64,000 nucleotides of DNA from Ruegeria sp. HKCCSA071 (GTDB lineage Bacteria; Pseudomonadota; Alphaproteobacteria; Rhodobacterales; Rhodobacteraceae), in NCBI RefSeq assembly GCF_017872555.1, contig NZ_JAEDOX010000011.1, positions 1 through 64,000 of the forward strand, given 5' to 3'. Positions 17,126 to 25,571 of this stretch are shown here, piece after piece; within the stretch, counting starts at the first letter, position 1; each line of letters opens with the position of its first letter. The notes below the pieces were generated by a model, which saw only the letters and a list, made by a program, of their open reading frames with translations, did no database searches and had not been told where the DNA came from. Made by a program: the position numbers and the translations under genes.

Positions 17126-18655
17126 TCAGGGGGCCAGCATTCCGATCCGGTGGGCGTTGGCCATGACCGAGAAAGTGATGGTTGTGGCCGGGATGCTTGG
17201 CAGGCATGAGGCATCGACCAGATGTACCCGTGACAGCCCTTTCGGCCGCCCCAGAATATCCGACTGCCCCGCACCAGGCGTTTTAGTCATGGGAACCGAG
17301 CCGCCCACGTGAAAGCTGGATCCCACATCGCCGAGACGACGGGCAAAACTCAGCGGCACAAGCCCTGCCAGCTTCAGGACCTGCCCCATGCGTGCCGTGG
17401 CGCGCGCCATGATCTGTTCGGTTTCGTCATTACCTTGCGCGGTCGGGGTCAGCCGCCCGTCTGCGGCCATCGTCAGATCGATCCGGGCGGAATGGGCAGA
17501 ATGTAAAAACGCCTGCGCCACGACCAGCCGTTGCGCCAGCAGCCTCCATAGCGGGGCCGATCCGGGCAGTTTCGAGCCATAAGTATTGATCAGATCATGG
17601 GCATAGAACTCGTTCCAGGTATAGATCTGCGCGTGGACCAGATGCGGTGAGACCGCGGGGTCATCCAGTTCAATGAAGATCTGCGGCAGGGTGTGATAGG
17701 GCCTTCGGTCCGGGCGACGCGGCGCGCGCCAGTGGTGCAGGCTGGGCAGAAAGAAATGCTGACTGTCCTGTAGTTGCAAGCGGGCTGCGGAGTTCGGAGA
17801 GGACGCCAGCATCAGCCGCGCGGTTTCCAGAACCCCGGCGGCGACAAAGATACGATCGGCTTGCAGGGTTTCGCCGTCCTCCAGCGTGACCGTGACATGA
17901 CCTGGGCGTTCCTCGAACTGGCGGACAAGACCGGTGCGATAGTGGAAATCCGGATTGTGACGCAGGACGTCAAGCGTTTGCCCGGACGTATAAATCAGAC
18001 CCCAGGGACAGCCATGCAGGCACTGGCCGCAATATTGGCAACCGGGTTCAACAGCCAGCCGCGCGGCACCGGCATGGGCCCCCAGTTTCGCAAGCCTCGC
18101 TGCTTGGCGATCCAGATGCGTCAGCATCCGTTCGGCTTGCGGCGATGGGGTCAGAGGGGCGCGATCCTGCATGGAAAGGGTGGGGAACAGAGTCTGTAAT
18201 GCGTCCACCCGACCGCTGATGGGAAGGAATTCCGCAACCGCGCGGTAATGCGGTGACAGATCGTCAATTCCGATCGGCCAGTCGGCGATATCTTCGGCGC
18301 GGTTGGGCAAAACGGCCGAGCCCCAGAGATTGGACAGCCCACCTGTGGCGTGTGAGGCGCGCAATCCGATCCGGTCAGGCGATACCAGCGTTTCCGCCCC
18401 CGGCACCATGGCAAAATCCGACCCGAACCGGCGGACTTGCCCGGGTGGCGTGTCGAACTGAGGAGCTTGCCAGGCTTTTACATCATCGCCTGACCAGCTT
18501 TCGGGACCGGCCGCGGCCAGCCTGTCACGGCGGGCCTGCGCCGAGCCTTCCAGTCTGCGCCCTCCATCCAGCATCAAAACCTGTCGTCCCCGCGCCAATA
18601 GGGCCTTGGCCACGGACACGCCCGATGGCCCCGATCCGATGACCAGATCGGTCAC
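17126..18655 (-). CDS. GMC-family FAD oxidoreductase with ferredoxin-like cysteine motif
   Basis: 509 aa. FAD motif VIGSGPSGVSVAKALL (residues 5-20), second motif ASHATGGLSNLWGSAVLP near 100-117, and C-terminal FHVGGSVPMT...ASCLPSIPATTITFSVMANA. Residues C206, C209, C212 and C216 form C-x2-C-x2-C-x3-C-P, the spacing of a 4Fe-4S ferredoxin site, so an iron-sulfur cluster may pass electrons away from FAD; related cysteine clusters are known in some GMC alcohol oxidases and dehydrogenases. GTG start at 18655. Last gene of a six-gene minus-strand operon, 34 bp after the SDR. Confidence 0.85.
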   Translation of the reverse strand: MTDLVIGSGPSGVSVAKALLARGRQVLMLDGGRRLEGSAQARRDRLAAAGPESWSGDDVKAWQAPQFDTPPGQVRRFGSDFAMVPGAETLVSPDRIGLRASHATGGLSNLWGSAVLPNRAEDIADWPIGIDDLSPHYRAVAEFLPISGRVDALQTLFPTLSMQDRAPLTPSPQAERMLTHLDRQAARLAKLGAHAGAARLAVEPGCQYCGQCLHGCPWGLIYTSGQTLDVLRHNPDFHYRTGLVRQFEERPGHVTVTLEDGETLQADRIFVAAGVLETARLMLASSPNSAARLQLQDSQHFFLPSLHHWRAPRRPDRRPYHTLPQIFIELDDPAVSPHLVHAQIYTWNEFYAHDLINTYGSKLPGSAPLWRLLAQRLVVAQAFLHSAHSARIDLTMAADGRLTPTAQGNDETEQIMARATARMGQVLKLAGLVPLSFARRLGDVGSSFHVGGSVPMTKTPGAGQSDILGRPKGLSRVHLVDASCLPSIPATTITFSVMANAHRIGMLAP

Positions 18656-18689
18656 GAGGTTGGGCCCGTCTGTGCCGGGGTATGCGGCC

Positions 18690-19661
18690 TCATGCGGGAA
18701 CCGGGCGCTTCATCTCGGCGACGATGTCATCGATGATCTGCTGCAGCGTTCGCATCGGGCGGAACCCGGTGACACGTTGCAGTTTCGAGACATCGGGCAG
18801 GCGGCGCTGCATATCTTCGAAGCCTTCGGGATAGACCGTGTCGTAAGGAATACATTGAACTTCCGAGGCAGAGCCGGTCGTTCGGATGACCTGTTCGGCC
18901 AGCTCGCGGATCGTGACCTCCTGATCGGTGCCGACATTGAAGACGTCGCCGCGCGCCTCGGGCAGGGTCATCAGACGGCACATGGCCTCGACCACATCGG
19001 CGACATGGCCGAAACAGCGTGATTGTTCACCAGTGCCGTGGACCATCAGCGGCGCGCCTTCCAGTGCTGACTTGACGAAATTCGGTAGCACCATCCCATA
19101 GCGCCCGGTCTGACGCGGACCGGTGGTGTTGAAGAACCGCAGCACCGTGACCGGCAGGTCGGATTCACGCGCGTGGGCCAGTGCCAGAAACTCGTCGAGT
19201 GTCTTGGCACAGGCATAGGACCAGCGCAGATTGCGGGTGGCGCCGATGGTCAGATCGCCTTCTTCCTGAAAGGGGAAATTGGTGCTTTTGCCATAAACCT
19301 CGGAACTGGAGGCGATGAACGTATGCGTCTTGTTCACCAGCGCGGCATCCAGCACGTTCTCTGTCCCCGCCACATTGGTCAGGATCGACCGGCTGGGTTC
19401 GTCCATGATCAGCTTGACCCCGACGGCCGCCGCCAGGTGGAACACCACATCCGCCGGATCGACCAGTTCGGCGACCAGCCCCCTGTCAAGAATACTGCCT
19501 TTGACAAAAGTGAAGCCCGGGTGATCCGCAACAGAAGCCAGATTGGACATCAGCCCGGTCGACAGATCGTCAAGGATCGTGACCCGATGCCCTTCACCGA
19601 TCAGCCGTTCCGTTAAATGGGAGCCTATAAACCCGGCGCCGCCGGTAATCAGAATATGCAT
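18690..19661 (-). CDS. NAD-dependent nucleotide-sugar epimerase/dehydratase (extended SDR)
   Basis: 323 aa, full length for the GalE/RmlB-like family. Motifs: ITGGAGFIGSHL (residues 4-15), DDLSTG, SSSEVYG near 118, catalytic Y-x3-K in WSYACAKTLDE, and RFFNTTGPRQTGRYGMVLPNF. These fit UDP-sugar 4-epimerases and UDP-glucuronate-processing SDRs; the exact reaction is not decidable by eye. In the middle of a minus-strand operon, 33 bp after the deacetylase gene and 34 bp before the GMC gene. Confidence 0.88.
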   Translation of the reverse strand: MHILITGGAGFIGSHLTERLIGEGHRVTILDDLSTGLMSNLASVADHPGFTFVKGSILDRGLVAELVDPADVVFHLAAAVGVKLIMDEPSRSILTNVAGTENVLDAALVNKTHTFIASSSEVYGKSTNFPFQEEGDLTIGATRNLRWSYACAKTLDEFLALAHARESDLPVTVLRFFNTTGPRQTGRYGMVLPNFVKSALEGAPLMVHGTGEQSRCFGHVADVVEAMCRLMTLPEARGDVFNVGTDQEVTIRELAEQVIRTTGSASEVQCIPYDTVYPEGFEDMQRRLPDVSKLQRVTGFRPMRTLQQIIDDIVAEMKRPVPA

Positions 19662-19694
19662 TTGTTTGTACCAGTCACTGTGTAAGAACCAACT

Positions 19695-20438
19695 TTACCA
19701 CGATTTTCCTCGCACCATCGCACGGATGCCGCGCATTGCCTTGCGGGCTGCCAAATAGGGCCCGCCGCGCCCGGCAAGATGTGCCTTCCAGCGGGCGATG
19801 TTGTTGAAATAGAACATCTCGAGCCGGGGCAGGTCGTGCATATCATCCCCCGCTTTGGCCACGCCCAGCCTTGTGCCGACCGAGGTGTCGTAATGCTGCG
19901 CGATCTGTCTGAGAACGCTAGAGTTCGACGCGCCATAAGGCGGTGCGAAATGCCGGGTGGGCTGGCCAAGCCGGGCGGCAATGTCCTGACCGGATCCGCT
20001 GACTTCCTCTTCCAGCATGAGCGCATCCAGCGTGGTGAGATCGGGATGAGTGACACTATGCGCGCCAAAACAGACCCCTTCAGCTGCCAGCGCCTCGACC
20101 CTGTCCCAGCTCATCAGCGGGCGGGCAGGGATATTGCCTCCGGCCCAGCTGTCGCTGCCGCCCATCAGGCCCGAGGGCAAATAGACGATCGGGCAGAAGT
20201 CGTGATCGCGCAGGATCGGCCAGGCGGTGTCGGCGAAATCTTCAAACCCGTCATCGAAACTGATGATGACCACGCGGGGGGCAGGCGGGTTGGCCAGCGC
20301 ATCAGGTGTGACCACCGGCAGACCCGAGTCCGCAAGCGCCTTCATCTGTGCCTTGAACACCTCGGGTGCGATCGAGGTCGGTCCCGGCGCATCCGAAATC
20401 GAATGATACATCAGGATATCGGCCTGCCAGGTGGACAT
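19695..20438 (-). CDS. Polysaccharide deacetylase (NodB homology domain)
   Basis: 247 aa. The NodB signature is clear: LMYHSISD at the start, SFDDGFEDF (metal and base aspartates) near 60-68, and HSVTHPDL (metal histidines) near 125-132. Enzymes of this family remove N- or O-acetyl groups from HexNAc-containing glycans. No signal peptide is visible, so the substrate may be a lipid-linked or cytosolic intermediate. Three bp after the mutase-like gene, same operon. Confidence 0.9.
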   Translation of the reverse strand: MSTWQADILMYHSISDAPGPTSIAPEVFKAQMKALADSGLPVVTPDALANPPAPRVVIISFDDGFEDFADTAWPILRDHDFCPIVYLPSGLMGGSDSWAGGNIPARPLMSWDRVEALAAEGVCFGAHSVTHPDLTTLDALMLEEEVSGSGQDIAARLGQPTRHFAPPYGASNSSVLRQIAQHYDTSVGTRLGVAKAGDDMHDLPRLEMFYFNNIARWKAHLAGRGGPYLAARKAMRGIRAMVRGKSW

Positions 20439-20441
20439 AGG

Positions 20442-21881
20442 TCAGTCTTCCACCACATGGGTGGCAAAGACTTCGCGATACCGGTTCCATTTCGCGCGGT
20501 CGACATGGCCCTTGCCGTCGATGCAATCCGCCGCGCCATAGGCCATGGCAAAGGCGTGATGGGTATTATCGTGGGCGAACAGGCCCTGCCGCCCAAATAC
20601 GAGCAATCCGTCCAGATTTGAGAGCCACTGATCCACCGTATCGAAACGCTCTTCATAGCCCATATCGTAAACCGGATAGGCGTGGCTTAGCCGCCGGGTT
20701 TCACAGCGGCGCACCGGAACCGTGACCGGCAGGCCCAGCTGACCCAGCCATTTGGTGAATTCCTGCCCCAGCTCCTCGTCGGACATGGACCACCATTTCT
20801 CATCCGGGTCGCAGGGCAGTTCGGCGCACAGCACGGTGACGCCCTTTGGCGCGCCGCTGGCGTTATAGTTCTTGGGCTCTGACATCCGGCTGATCGGGAT
20901 CGAGAGTTCCGGGAAGTAATGTGCATCGAACTCGGTGAACTGGTCAGTCTCCAGCACCAGATACAGCAGGATCATGCCGCGGAATCGGATCGCACGGGCG
21001 GCTTCGACCACCTCGGGCGGCGGCGCGCCGATCAGGCGGGTCAGCCCGGTCAGCGGGATGGTCGACAGGATCAGATCGCCGGTCAGGTGCCGTTCACCCT
21101 CGCCCTCGCGGATCGTCAGGCCAGTGATGTGGTTGCCGTCCCGCTTGATGGCGGTGATTTCGGTGTTGAACAGGAAAGTGGCCCCGTTGCTTTCCGCGCT
21201 GTCCCACATCGCGTCCGAGATCTGCCCGAACCCCTTGCGTGGATAAAAGAACCGCCCGGCGGTTTCACTGCGCAGCCCTGGCAGCAGGCGCAGCATCTTC
21301 ATCAGGATCTTTCCGACCGATCCGCTGCCGACCCGGCGCTCAGCCAGTTTCACGGCCAGCTTGTCCGGGTCCAGCCCCCACAGTTTGCGCACGTAGGGGA
21401 AATAGAAATTGTCCGAAATCGTCGGCCCCAGCCCGTCATAAAGCACGGTCGAGAATGTCTCGGGCCCGGTGCTTTTCTTGCGGAACGGCTTCAGCACCAT
21501 GTCCCCGATCAGCGACAGGGCAAAGGGTTTGGGCAAGCGCATCAGCGCGTCGGTCAGTTTCAGCGGGAAGTGGATCCATTTTCCGCCCAGCCGGATGCGC
21601 CCATGACGCGGGCGCAGCAGCAGATCGTCCCCCAGCAGGGCTTTTACATCGGCCAGAACCTCGGGCTCTGCCGCCGGGTGGAACCGATGCGAGCCATAAT
21701 CGCAGATCACACCTTCAACCGGGAAGGAAGCCGAATTGCCACCGGCAATAGCGGCGCGTTCGATTACCGTCACGCGGGCCTGCCCGGTTAACGCATGGGC
21801 CGCGGCCAGCCCGGCCGGTCCGGCACCCAGTATGATGATATGGGGCTTGTCGTCGCCGTTGGGTCGGAAAACATCCGTCAC
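20442..21881 (-). CDS. FAD-dependent oxidoreductase, UDP-galactopyranose-mutase / protoporphyrinogen-oxidase-like
   Basis: About 479 aa from a GTG at 21881 whose GTGA overlaps the stop of the upstream gene, with GGAAGAG before it. The frame is open further to 22421 but that extension lies antisense-like over the neighbouring gene and is not protein-like. Motifs: IIILGAGPAGLAAAHAL near residue 15, CDYGSHRFHP (compare FDIGGHRFF in the relative at 40067), and C-terminal SHAYPVYDMGYEERFDTV. Likely acts on a nucleotide- or lipid-linked sugar. Second such gene lies at 40067-41566. Confidence 0.82.
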   Translation of the reverse strand: MTDVFRPNGDDKPHIIILGAGPAGLAAAHALTGQARVTVIERAAIAGGNSASFPVEGVICDYGSHRFHPAAEPEVLADVKALLGDDLLLRPRHGRIRLGGKWIHFPLKLTDALMRLPKPFALSLIGDMVLKPFRKKSTGPETFSTVLYDGLGPTISDNFYFPYVRKLWGLDPDKLAVKLAERRVGSGSVGKILMKMLRLLPGLRSETAGRFFYPRKGFGQISDAMWDSAESNGATFLFNTEITAIKRDGNHITGLTIREGEGERHLTGDLILSTIPLTGLTRLIGAPPPEVVEAARAIRFRGMILLYLVLETDQFTEFDAHYFPELSIPISRMSEPKNYNASGAPKGVTVLCAELPCDPDEKWWSMSDEELGQEFTKWLGQLGLPVTVPVRRCETRRLSHAYPVYDMGYEERFDTVDQWLSNLDGLLVFGRQGLFAHDNTHHAFAMAYGAADCIDGKGHVDRAKWNRYREVFATHVVED

Positions 21882-22852
21882 TTGCACTCTTCCTTTTGGG
21901 AATTTGCCGGGGCGCTGAACCGCATCCCGGACAGGGTCAGAACCAGCGCGCCAAGCCCGCCTGCCGTAAACAACACAACCTGCCAGACCAGCCCGGCGGC
22001 CACGACCGCAGGCGCGCTGGCGCCAAATGGGGCCAGAAACCCGGCCAATGTGGCCTCGCGCAGGCCCAGCCCGTTCAAGGACACGGGCAGCACGGCGATG
22101 ATCTTGGCCAGCGGCCAAGCGAAAATCCACGGCCCGGCTGCCACATCGACACCTGCCGCGATGGCCAGCCACCAGGCCAGCAGGACCAGCACCAGCTGGA
22201 TCAGGACCGATGCGACAAAGGCAATGGCCAGCGTTCCGGGCTTGCGGCCCATCCCGGCCAACGCATCGGACAGACGATGAGCAAAGCCTTTGCCGGGCAG
22301 GGACGGCACATAGCGCCAGGGCAGAGGCAGCAGGCGCGGCATCGCGACCATCCCCGCCAGTGCGGCCAGCAGGATCAGCGCAACCGGCCAGATCATATGC
22401 CCGCCCGCAGCGCTTTCCCATGTCAGCATCAGACCCAGACAGGACAGGGTCAGCAGGGCGACCATGTCGATCAGCCGGTCAACGGTTGCGCCCGCGACGA
22501 CCTGCGCGCCGTCTTTCATCGCAGCCTGCGCCAGACCGGCCCGCACCGTATCACCGCCAATTGCGCCGGGCAGGCACAGATTGGCGGCCAGTCCGGCAAA
22601 ATGGGCCCGGATGGCCAGCAGGGGCGGAAGCGCTCGGTTCAGCAGCAGCCACCATTTCAGCGCGGCCCCCACATGGGCCAGCAGGAACAGGGCCAGCACG
22701 CATAGAAAGACCCAGATCGGGATCGACTTCAGTGCCTCCACGATGGCCTCAGCGGGAAGCAACCAGAACAGGATCGCCAGCACCACGACCGACCCGGCCA
22801 CCCGGATCAGCCAACGCCGTTGACTTGGGTCGGAAAGCAGCCTGCCGCTCAT
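21878..22852 (-). CDS. Lysylphosphatidylglycerol synthase transmembrane-domain (UPF0104, flippase-like) protein
   Basis: 324 aa, about eight transmembrane helices. Family cues are FAGLAANLCLPGAIGGDTVRAGLA (residues ~85-108, shortened motif PGAIGGD) and VSLNGLGLREATLAGFLAPFG near 245. Relatives occur in glycan and lipid clusters and are proposed to move or modify lipid-linked substrates; function is not settled. Starts 1 bp after the upstream GT2 stop and overlaps the next gene by 4 bp, so tightly coupled with both. Confidence 0.85.
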   Translation of the reverse strand: MSGRLLSDPSQRRWLIRVAGSVVVLAILFWLLPAEAIVEALKSIPIWVFLCVLALFLLAHVGAALKWWLLLNRALPPLLAIRAHFAGLAANLCLPGAIGGDTVRAGLAQAAMKDGAQVVAGATVDRLIDMVALLTLSCLGLMLTWESAAGGHMIWPVALILLAALAGMVAMPRLLPLPWRYVPSLPGKGFAHRLSDALAGMGRKPGTLAIAFVASVLIQLVLVLLAWWLAIAAGVDVAAGPWIFAWPLAKIIAVLPVSLNGLGLREATLAGFLAPFGASAPAVVAAGLVWQVVLFTAGGLGALVLTLSGMRFSAPANSQKEECK

Positions 22853-22853
22853 G

Positions 22854-23780
22854 TCACGGTCTGAGATGCAGCCGCGAGATCATGTCGGCGATCAGCCCCA
22901 GTGACCAGATCATGATCGCGGCCAGGAATGAGAACACTGCAGTTTCGCTGAGGTTCCAGTAGAACATGTCGATAATGAACTTCACCGTGCCCAACGTGAA
23001 AAATGCCAGACCCAGCGGAATGAACACCCGCAGAGGATTGAAGAGCGTGCTGATGCGCAGGATCAGGATGATGAAGTTCAGGAAATCAATCGGTCGGATT
23101 TTCGATTTGCCCACCCGTTTGCCGTATTCGATGGGCGTATAGATCATCCGCTTGCCATTCGACGTCATGCACAGCGTGATTGTGGTGGTGAACGAAAAGT
23201 TCTGAGGCAGCAGCGGCAGGAATGGGATCAGCTCGGATTTGCGGAACACGCGCAGGCCCGAGTTCAGATCGTTGATCTTGCGCTCGGCTAGAAATGAAGC
23301 GAAGGCAAACAGGAATTTCTTGGCCGGCCTGCGCAGCAGCGGCACGTTTTTCATCGCAGCACCCCGATCGCCCACCACCATGTCCTGATCGCGGCACATG
23401 GCCAGCATGCTTGGCAGATAGCGCGCAGGGTATGTGCTGTCGGCATCCAGAATGGCCACATATTCATGCTGCGCCATCCGCACCCCGCGCTTTAGACTGG
23501 CACCATAGCCGGAATTGACGTCGTTGAAGGTAACGGTGGCACCGCTGGCCTCGGCCTCGGCGCGGGTGTTGTCCTGGCTTGCATCGTCTACCACGATAAT
23601 TTCGTACGGGATATTCAGCGGCTCGAGATGGGCGCGCACGTCCTCGACGGTGTGACGCACGGCATTTTCCTCGTTATAGGCGGGGATGACCACGCTCAGG
23701 CTCATGCCGGCGGTTTCCGATGCGATCAGCTCTTCAGATGTGGTGCTGTTCGTCACCATCGGCTCTGCGACTTTGTTCAT
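22854..23780 (-). CDS. Glycosyltransferase family 2, polyprenyl-phosphate hexose synthase-like (DPM1 type)
   Basis: 308 aa. GT-A motifs LSVVIPAYNEENAVRHTVEDV, IIVVDDASQDNT, and the DxD in ILDADSTYP; C-terminal part has two or more hydrophobic helices (RVFIPLGLAFFTLGTVKFIIDMFY in part, FSFLAAIMIWSLGLIADMI). This layout suits synthesis of an undecaprenyl-phosphate sugar at the inner membrane. First gene of the minus operon GT2-UPF0104-flavoprotein-deacetylase-SDR-GMC and divergent from the Wzx-like gene. Confidence 0.88.
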   Translation of the reverse strand: MNKVAEPMVTNSTTSEELIASETAGMSLSVVIPAYNEENAVRHTVEDVRAHLEPLNIPYEIIVVDDASQDNTRAEAEASGATVTFNDVNSGYGASLKRGVRMAQHEYVAILDADSTYPARYLPSMLAMCRDQDMVVGDRGAAMKNVPLLRRPAKKFLFAFASFLAERKINDLNSGLRVFRKSELIPFLPLLPQNFSFTTTITLCMTSNGKRMIYTPIEYGKRVGKSKIRPIDFLNFIILILRISTLFNPLRVFIPLGLAFFTLGTVKFIIDMFYWNLSETAVFSFLAAIMIWSLGLIADMISRLHLRP

Positions 23781-24048
23781 GAAAATGAAAACCTTTTATT
23801 CACTTAATAGTCCCAGCCCCAGCCCCCGCTGCAAGATTTGCGTGGCGCATGGAACGTAACGGGCATAATTCCCTGTATTGCGTATAGTATTCGAACACGT
23901 ACAGACTGAACATAGACAATAAATTTGACCAAATTCGACCGTTAAGGCGTCAAGTTTGTAATTACATATACTGCACGCAGCAGGTGCAAGTGTTTGAGGC
24001 ATGTGCCGCCTGGAACATGGCGGGGTGCGGGCAGCAGGAAGGAAACGG

Positions 24049-25524
24049 ATGTCAGGGCGGCAGAGTTTCAGCAGCGGAGTTGCCTGGATGTCGGCTGGTA
24101 TCTGGGTCGAACAGGCGTTCAACTTCATCATTTTTGCCATTCTTGCCCGTATTTTAGGGGTCGAAGCCTTTGGCCTGCTGGCGATGGTTGCGGCCTTTGT
24201 GCTGTTTTCCGAATTTCTGGTCCGCGAAACGATTTCCGACATTCTGCTGACCCGTGATGCGCTGTCACCAGAGCGGCTGAATTCGGTTTTCTGGTTGCTG
24301 GCGCTGCTCGGGGGTGTGTTGACAATTGCGCTTTATCTGGGCGCAGGGCTGGTCTCGAAATTCTACAATGAACCGATTGCGGGCGAATTGTTGATAGGAT
24401 TGTCCCCAACAGTGCTGATGATTTCGCTGACGGCAGTGCCTGTTGCGATCCTGCGCCGGGAAATGAAGTTCCGTGTTCTGGCCATCCGCGCAGCACTTGG
24501 CGCGGCGGTCGGAGGGGTTGTGGGAATTGGCATGGCGCTGACCGGCTACGGGGTCTGGAGCCTGGTCGGTCAGCGGCTGGCGATGACAGCGACCAATATC
24601 GTGATGGCCTGGGGCGCAGTGTCCTGGCGTCCGGCATTCCACGCGTCCCGGGATCACATGCGCAGGATTTTGCATTTCAGCCACCGGATTCTGGGCCTGC
24701 GTGCGGCGGAACTGGCGGCGGTGCAATCCCCCGCGGTAATCATTGGCGCGATGCTGGGGCCGGTGCAGGCGGGGTATTACGCAATTGCCTGGCGGGTGAT
24801 CGAGACGGCCTCGTTCCTCATGATCACGCCGCTGCGCACCGTGGCGCAGCCTGCCTTTGGCGCCGCGGCGCGCGATGGAGGTCAAGCGGCGGATTTGCTG
24901 ATCGACGTCATGCGCTTGACCGGGTTTCTGGCTTTTCCCGCCTTTGCCGGTCTGGCGGTTCTGTCAGAGCCCGCGCTGGTCTTGCTGTTTGGTCAAAAAT
25001 GGGCTCCGGCGGCTCCGGTCCTGAGCCTGATGTCGGTGTTCGGCATGTATCTGTGCGCCGAAAAGGTGCAGCAGACCTTTTGTCTGGCGGCAGGTCAGGC
25101 CGGGCGTCTGGCGGTTCTGTCCTGGGTCGAAGTGGCGCTGGCGGCGGCAGCGATTGTAGTACTGGCCCCTTATGGCTTACCGGTTGTCACAGCTGGTTTC
25201 GTGGCGGTCTTTCTGCTGATCTGGCCGCTCAAATTCGCCAATCTGGGACATATTGCAGGGCTGCCCGGCCCGGCTTTGATGCGGCAGCATCTCGCACCAT
25301 TTCTGCTATCTGCAGGAATGGCTTTCGCAGTGTTTGGAATTACACGGCAACTGGATGGGATGTCTCAGGTTTTGCGTCTTTTGATCGGCACTGTGACCGG
25401 AATTGTTGTTTATTGCCTGTTGGCTGCTTTGTTTTTGCGCGACAGGTTGCGTCTGCTGATCGCAATGGTGCGCAGGAAAGAGGAAACAGGTCCCGAGATT
25501 GACCCGCAAGAGGTCAGTGGATAG
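24049..25524 (+). CDS. Wzx-like oligosaccharide flippase (polysaccharide transporter family)
   Basis: 491 aa with about 12-14 hydrophobic helices. FSSGVAWMSAGIWVEQAFNF at the N-terminus and ILARILGVEAFGLLAMVAAF are typical of the MOP-superfamily exporters (WzxC/AmsL-like). It should flip undecaprenyl-linked oligosaccharide to the periplasm. I choose the ATG at 24049, with GGAAGG upstream, over an upstream frame start at 24001. Divergent from the GT2 operon. No clear Wzy partner seen nearby. Confidence 0.9.
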   Translation: MSGRQSFSSGVAWMSAGIWVEQAFNFIIFAILARILGVEAFGLLAMVAAFVLFSEFLVRETISDILLTRDALSPERLNSVFWLLALLGGVLTIALYLGAGLVSKFYNEPIAGELLIGLSPTVLMISLTAVPVAILRREMKFRVLAIRAALGAAVGGVVGIGMALTGYGVWSLVGQRLAMTATNIVMAWGAVSWRPAFHASRDHMRRILHFSHRILGLRAAELAAVQSPAVIIGAMLGPVQAGYYAIAWRVIETASFLMITPLRTVAQPAFGAAARDGGQAADLLIDVMRLTGFLAFPAFAGLAVLSEPALVLLFGQKWAPAAPVLSLMSVFGMYLCAEKVQQTFCLAAGQAGRLAVLSWVEVALAAAAIVVLAPYGLPVVTAGFVAVFLLIWPLKFANLGHIAGLPGPALMRQHLAPFLLSAGMAFAVFGITRQLDGMSQVLRLLIGTVTGIVVYCLLAALFLRDRLRLLIAMVRRKEETGPEIDPQEVSG

Positions 25525-25571
25525 CACATATTAATGCGCTACCCATCCTGGTTGATGAGCGGGACAGGCAG

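Noticed and set aside
21882..22421. 540-bp 5' extension of the mutase-like reading frame
   Set aside because: It lies in another frame of the UPF0104 gene, has Arg/Gly/Ala-rich composition and no domain; the GTGA-coupled start at 21881 has a ribosome-binding site.
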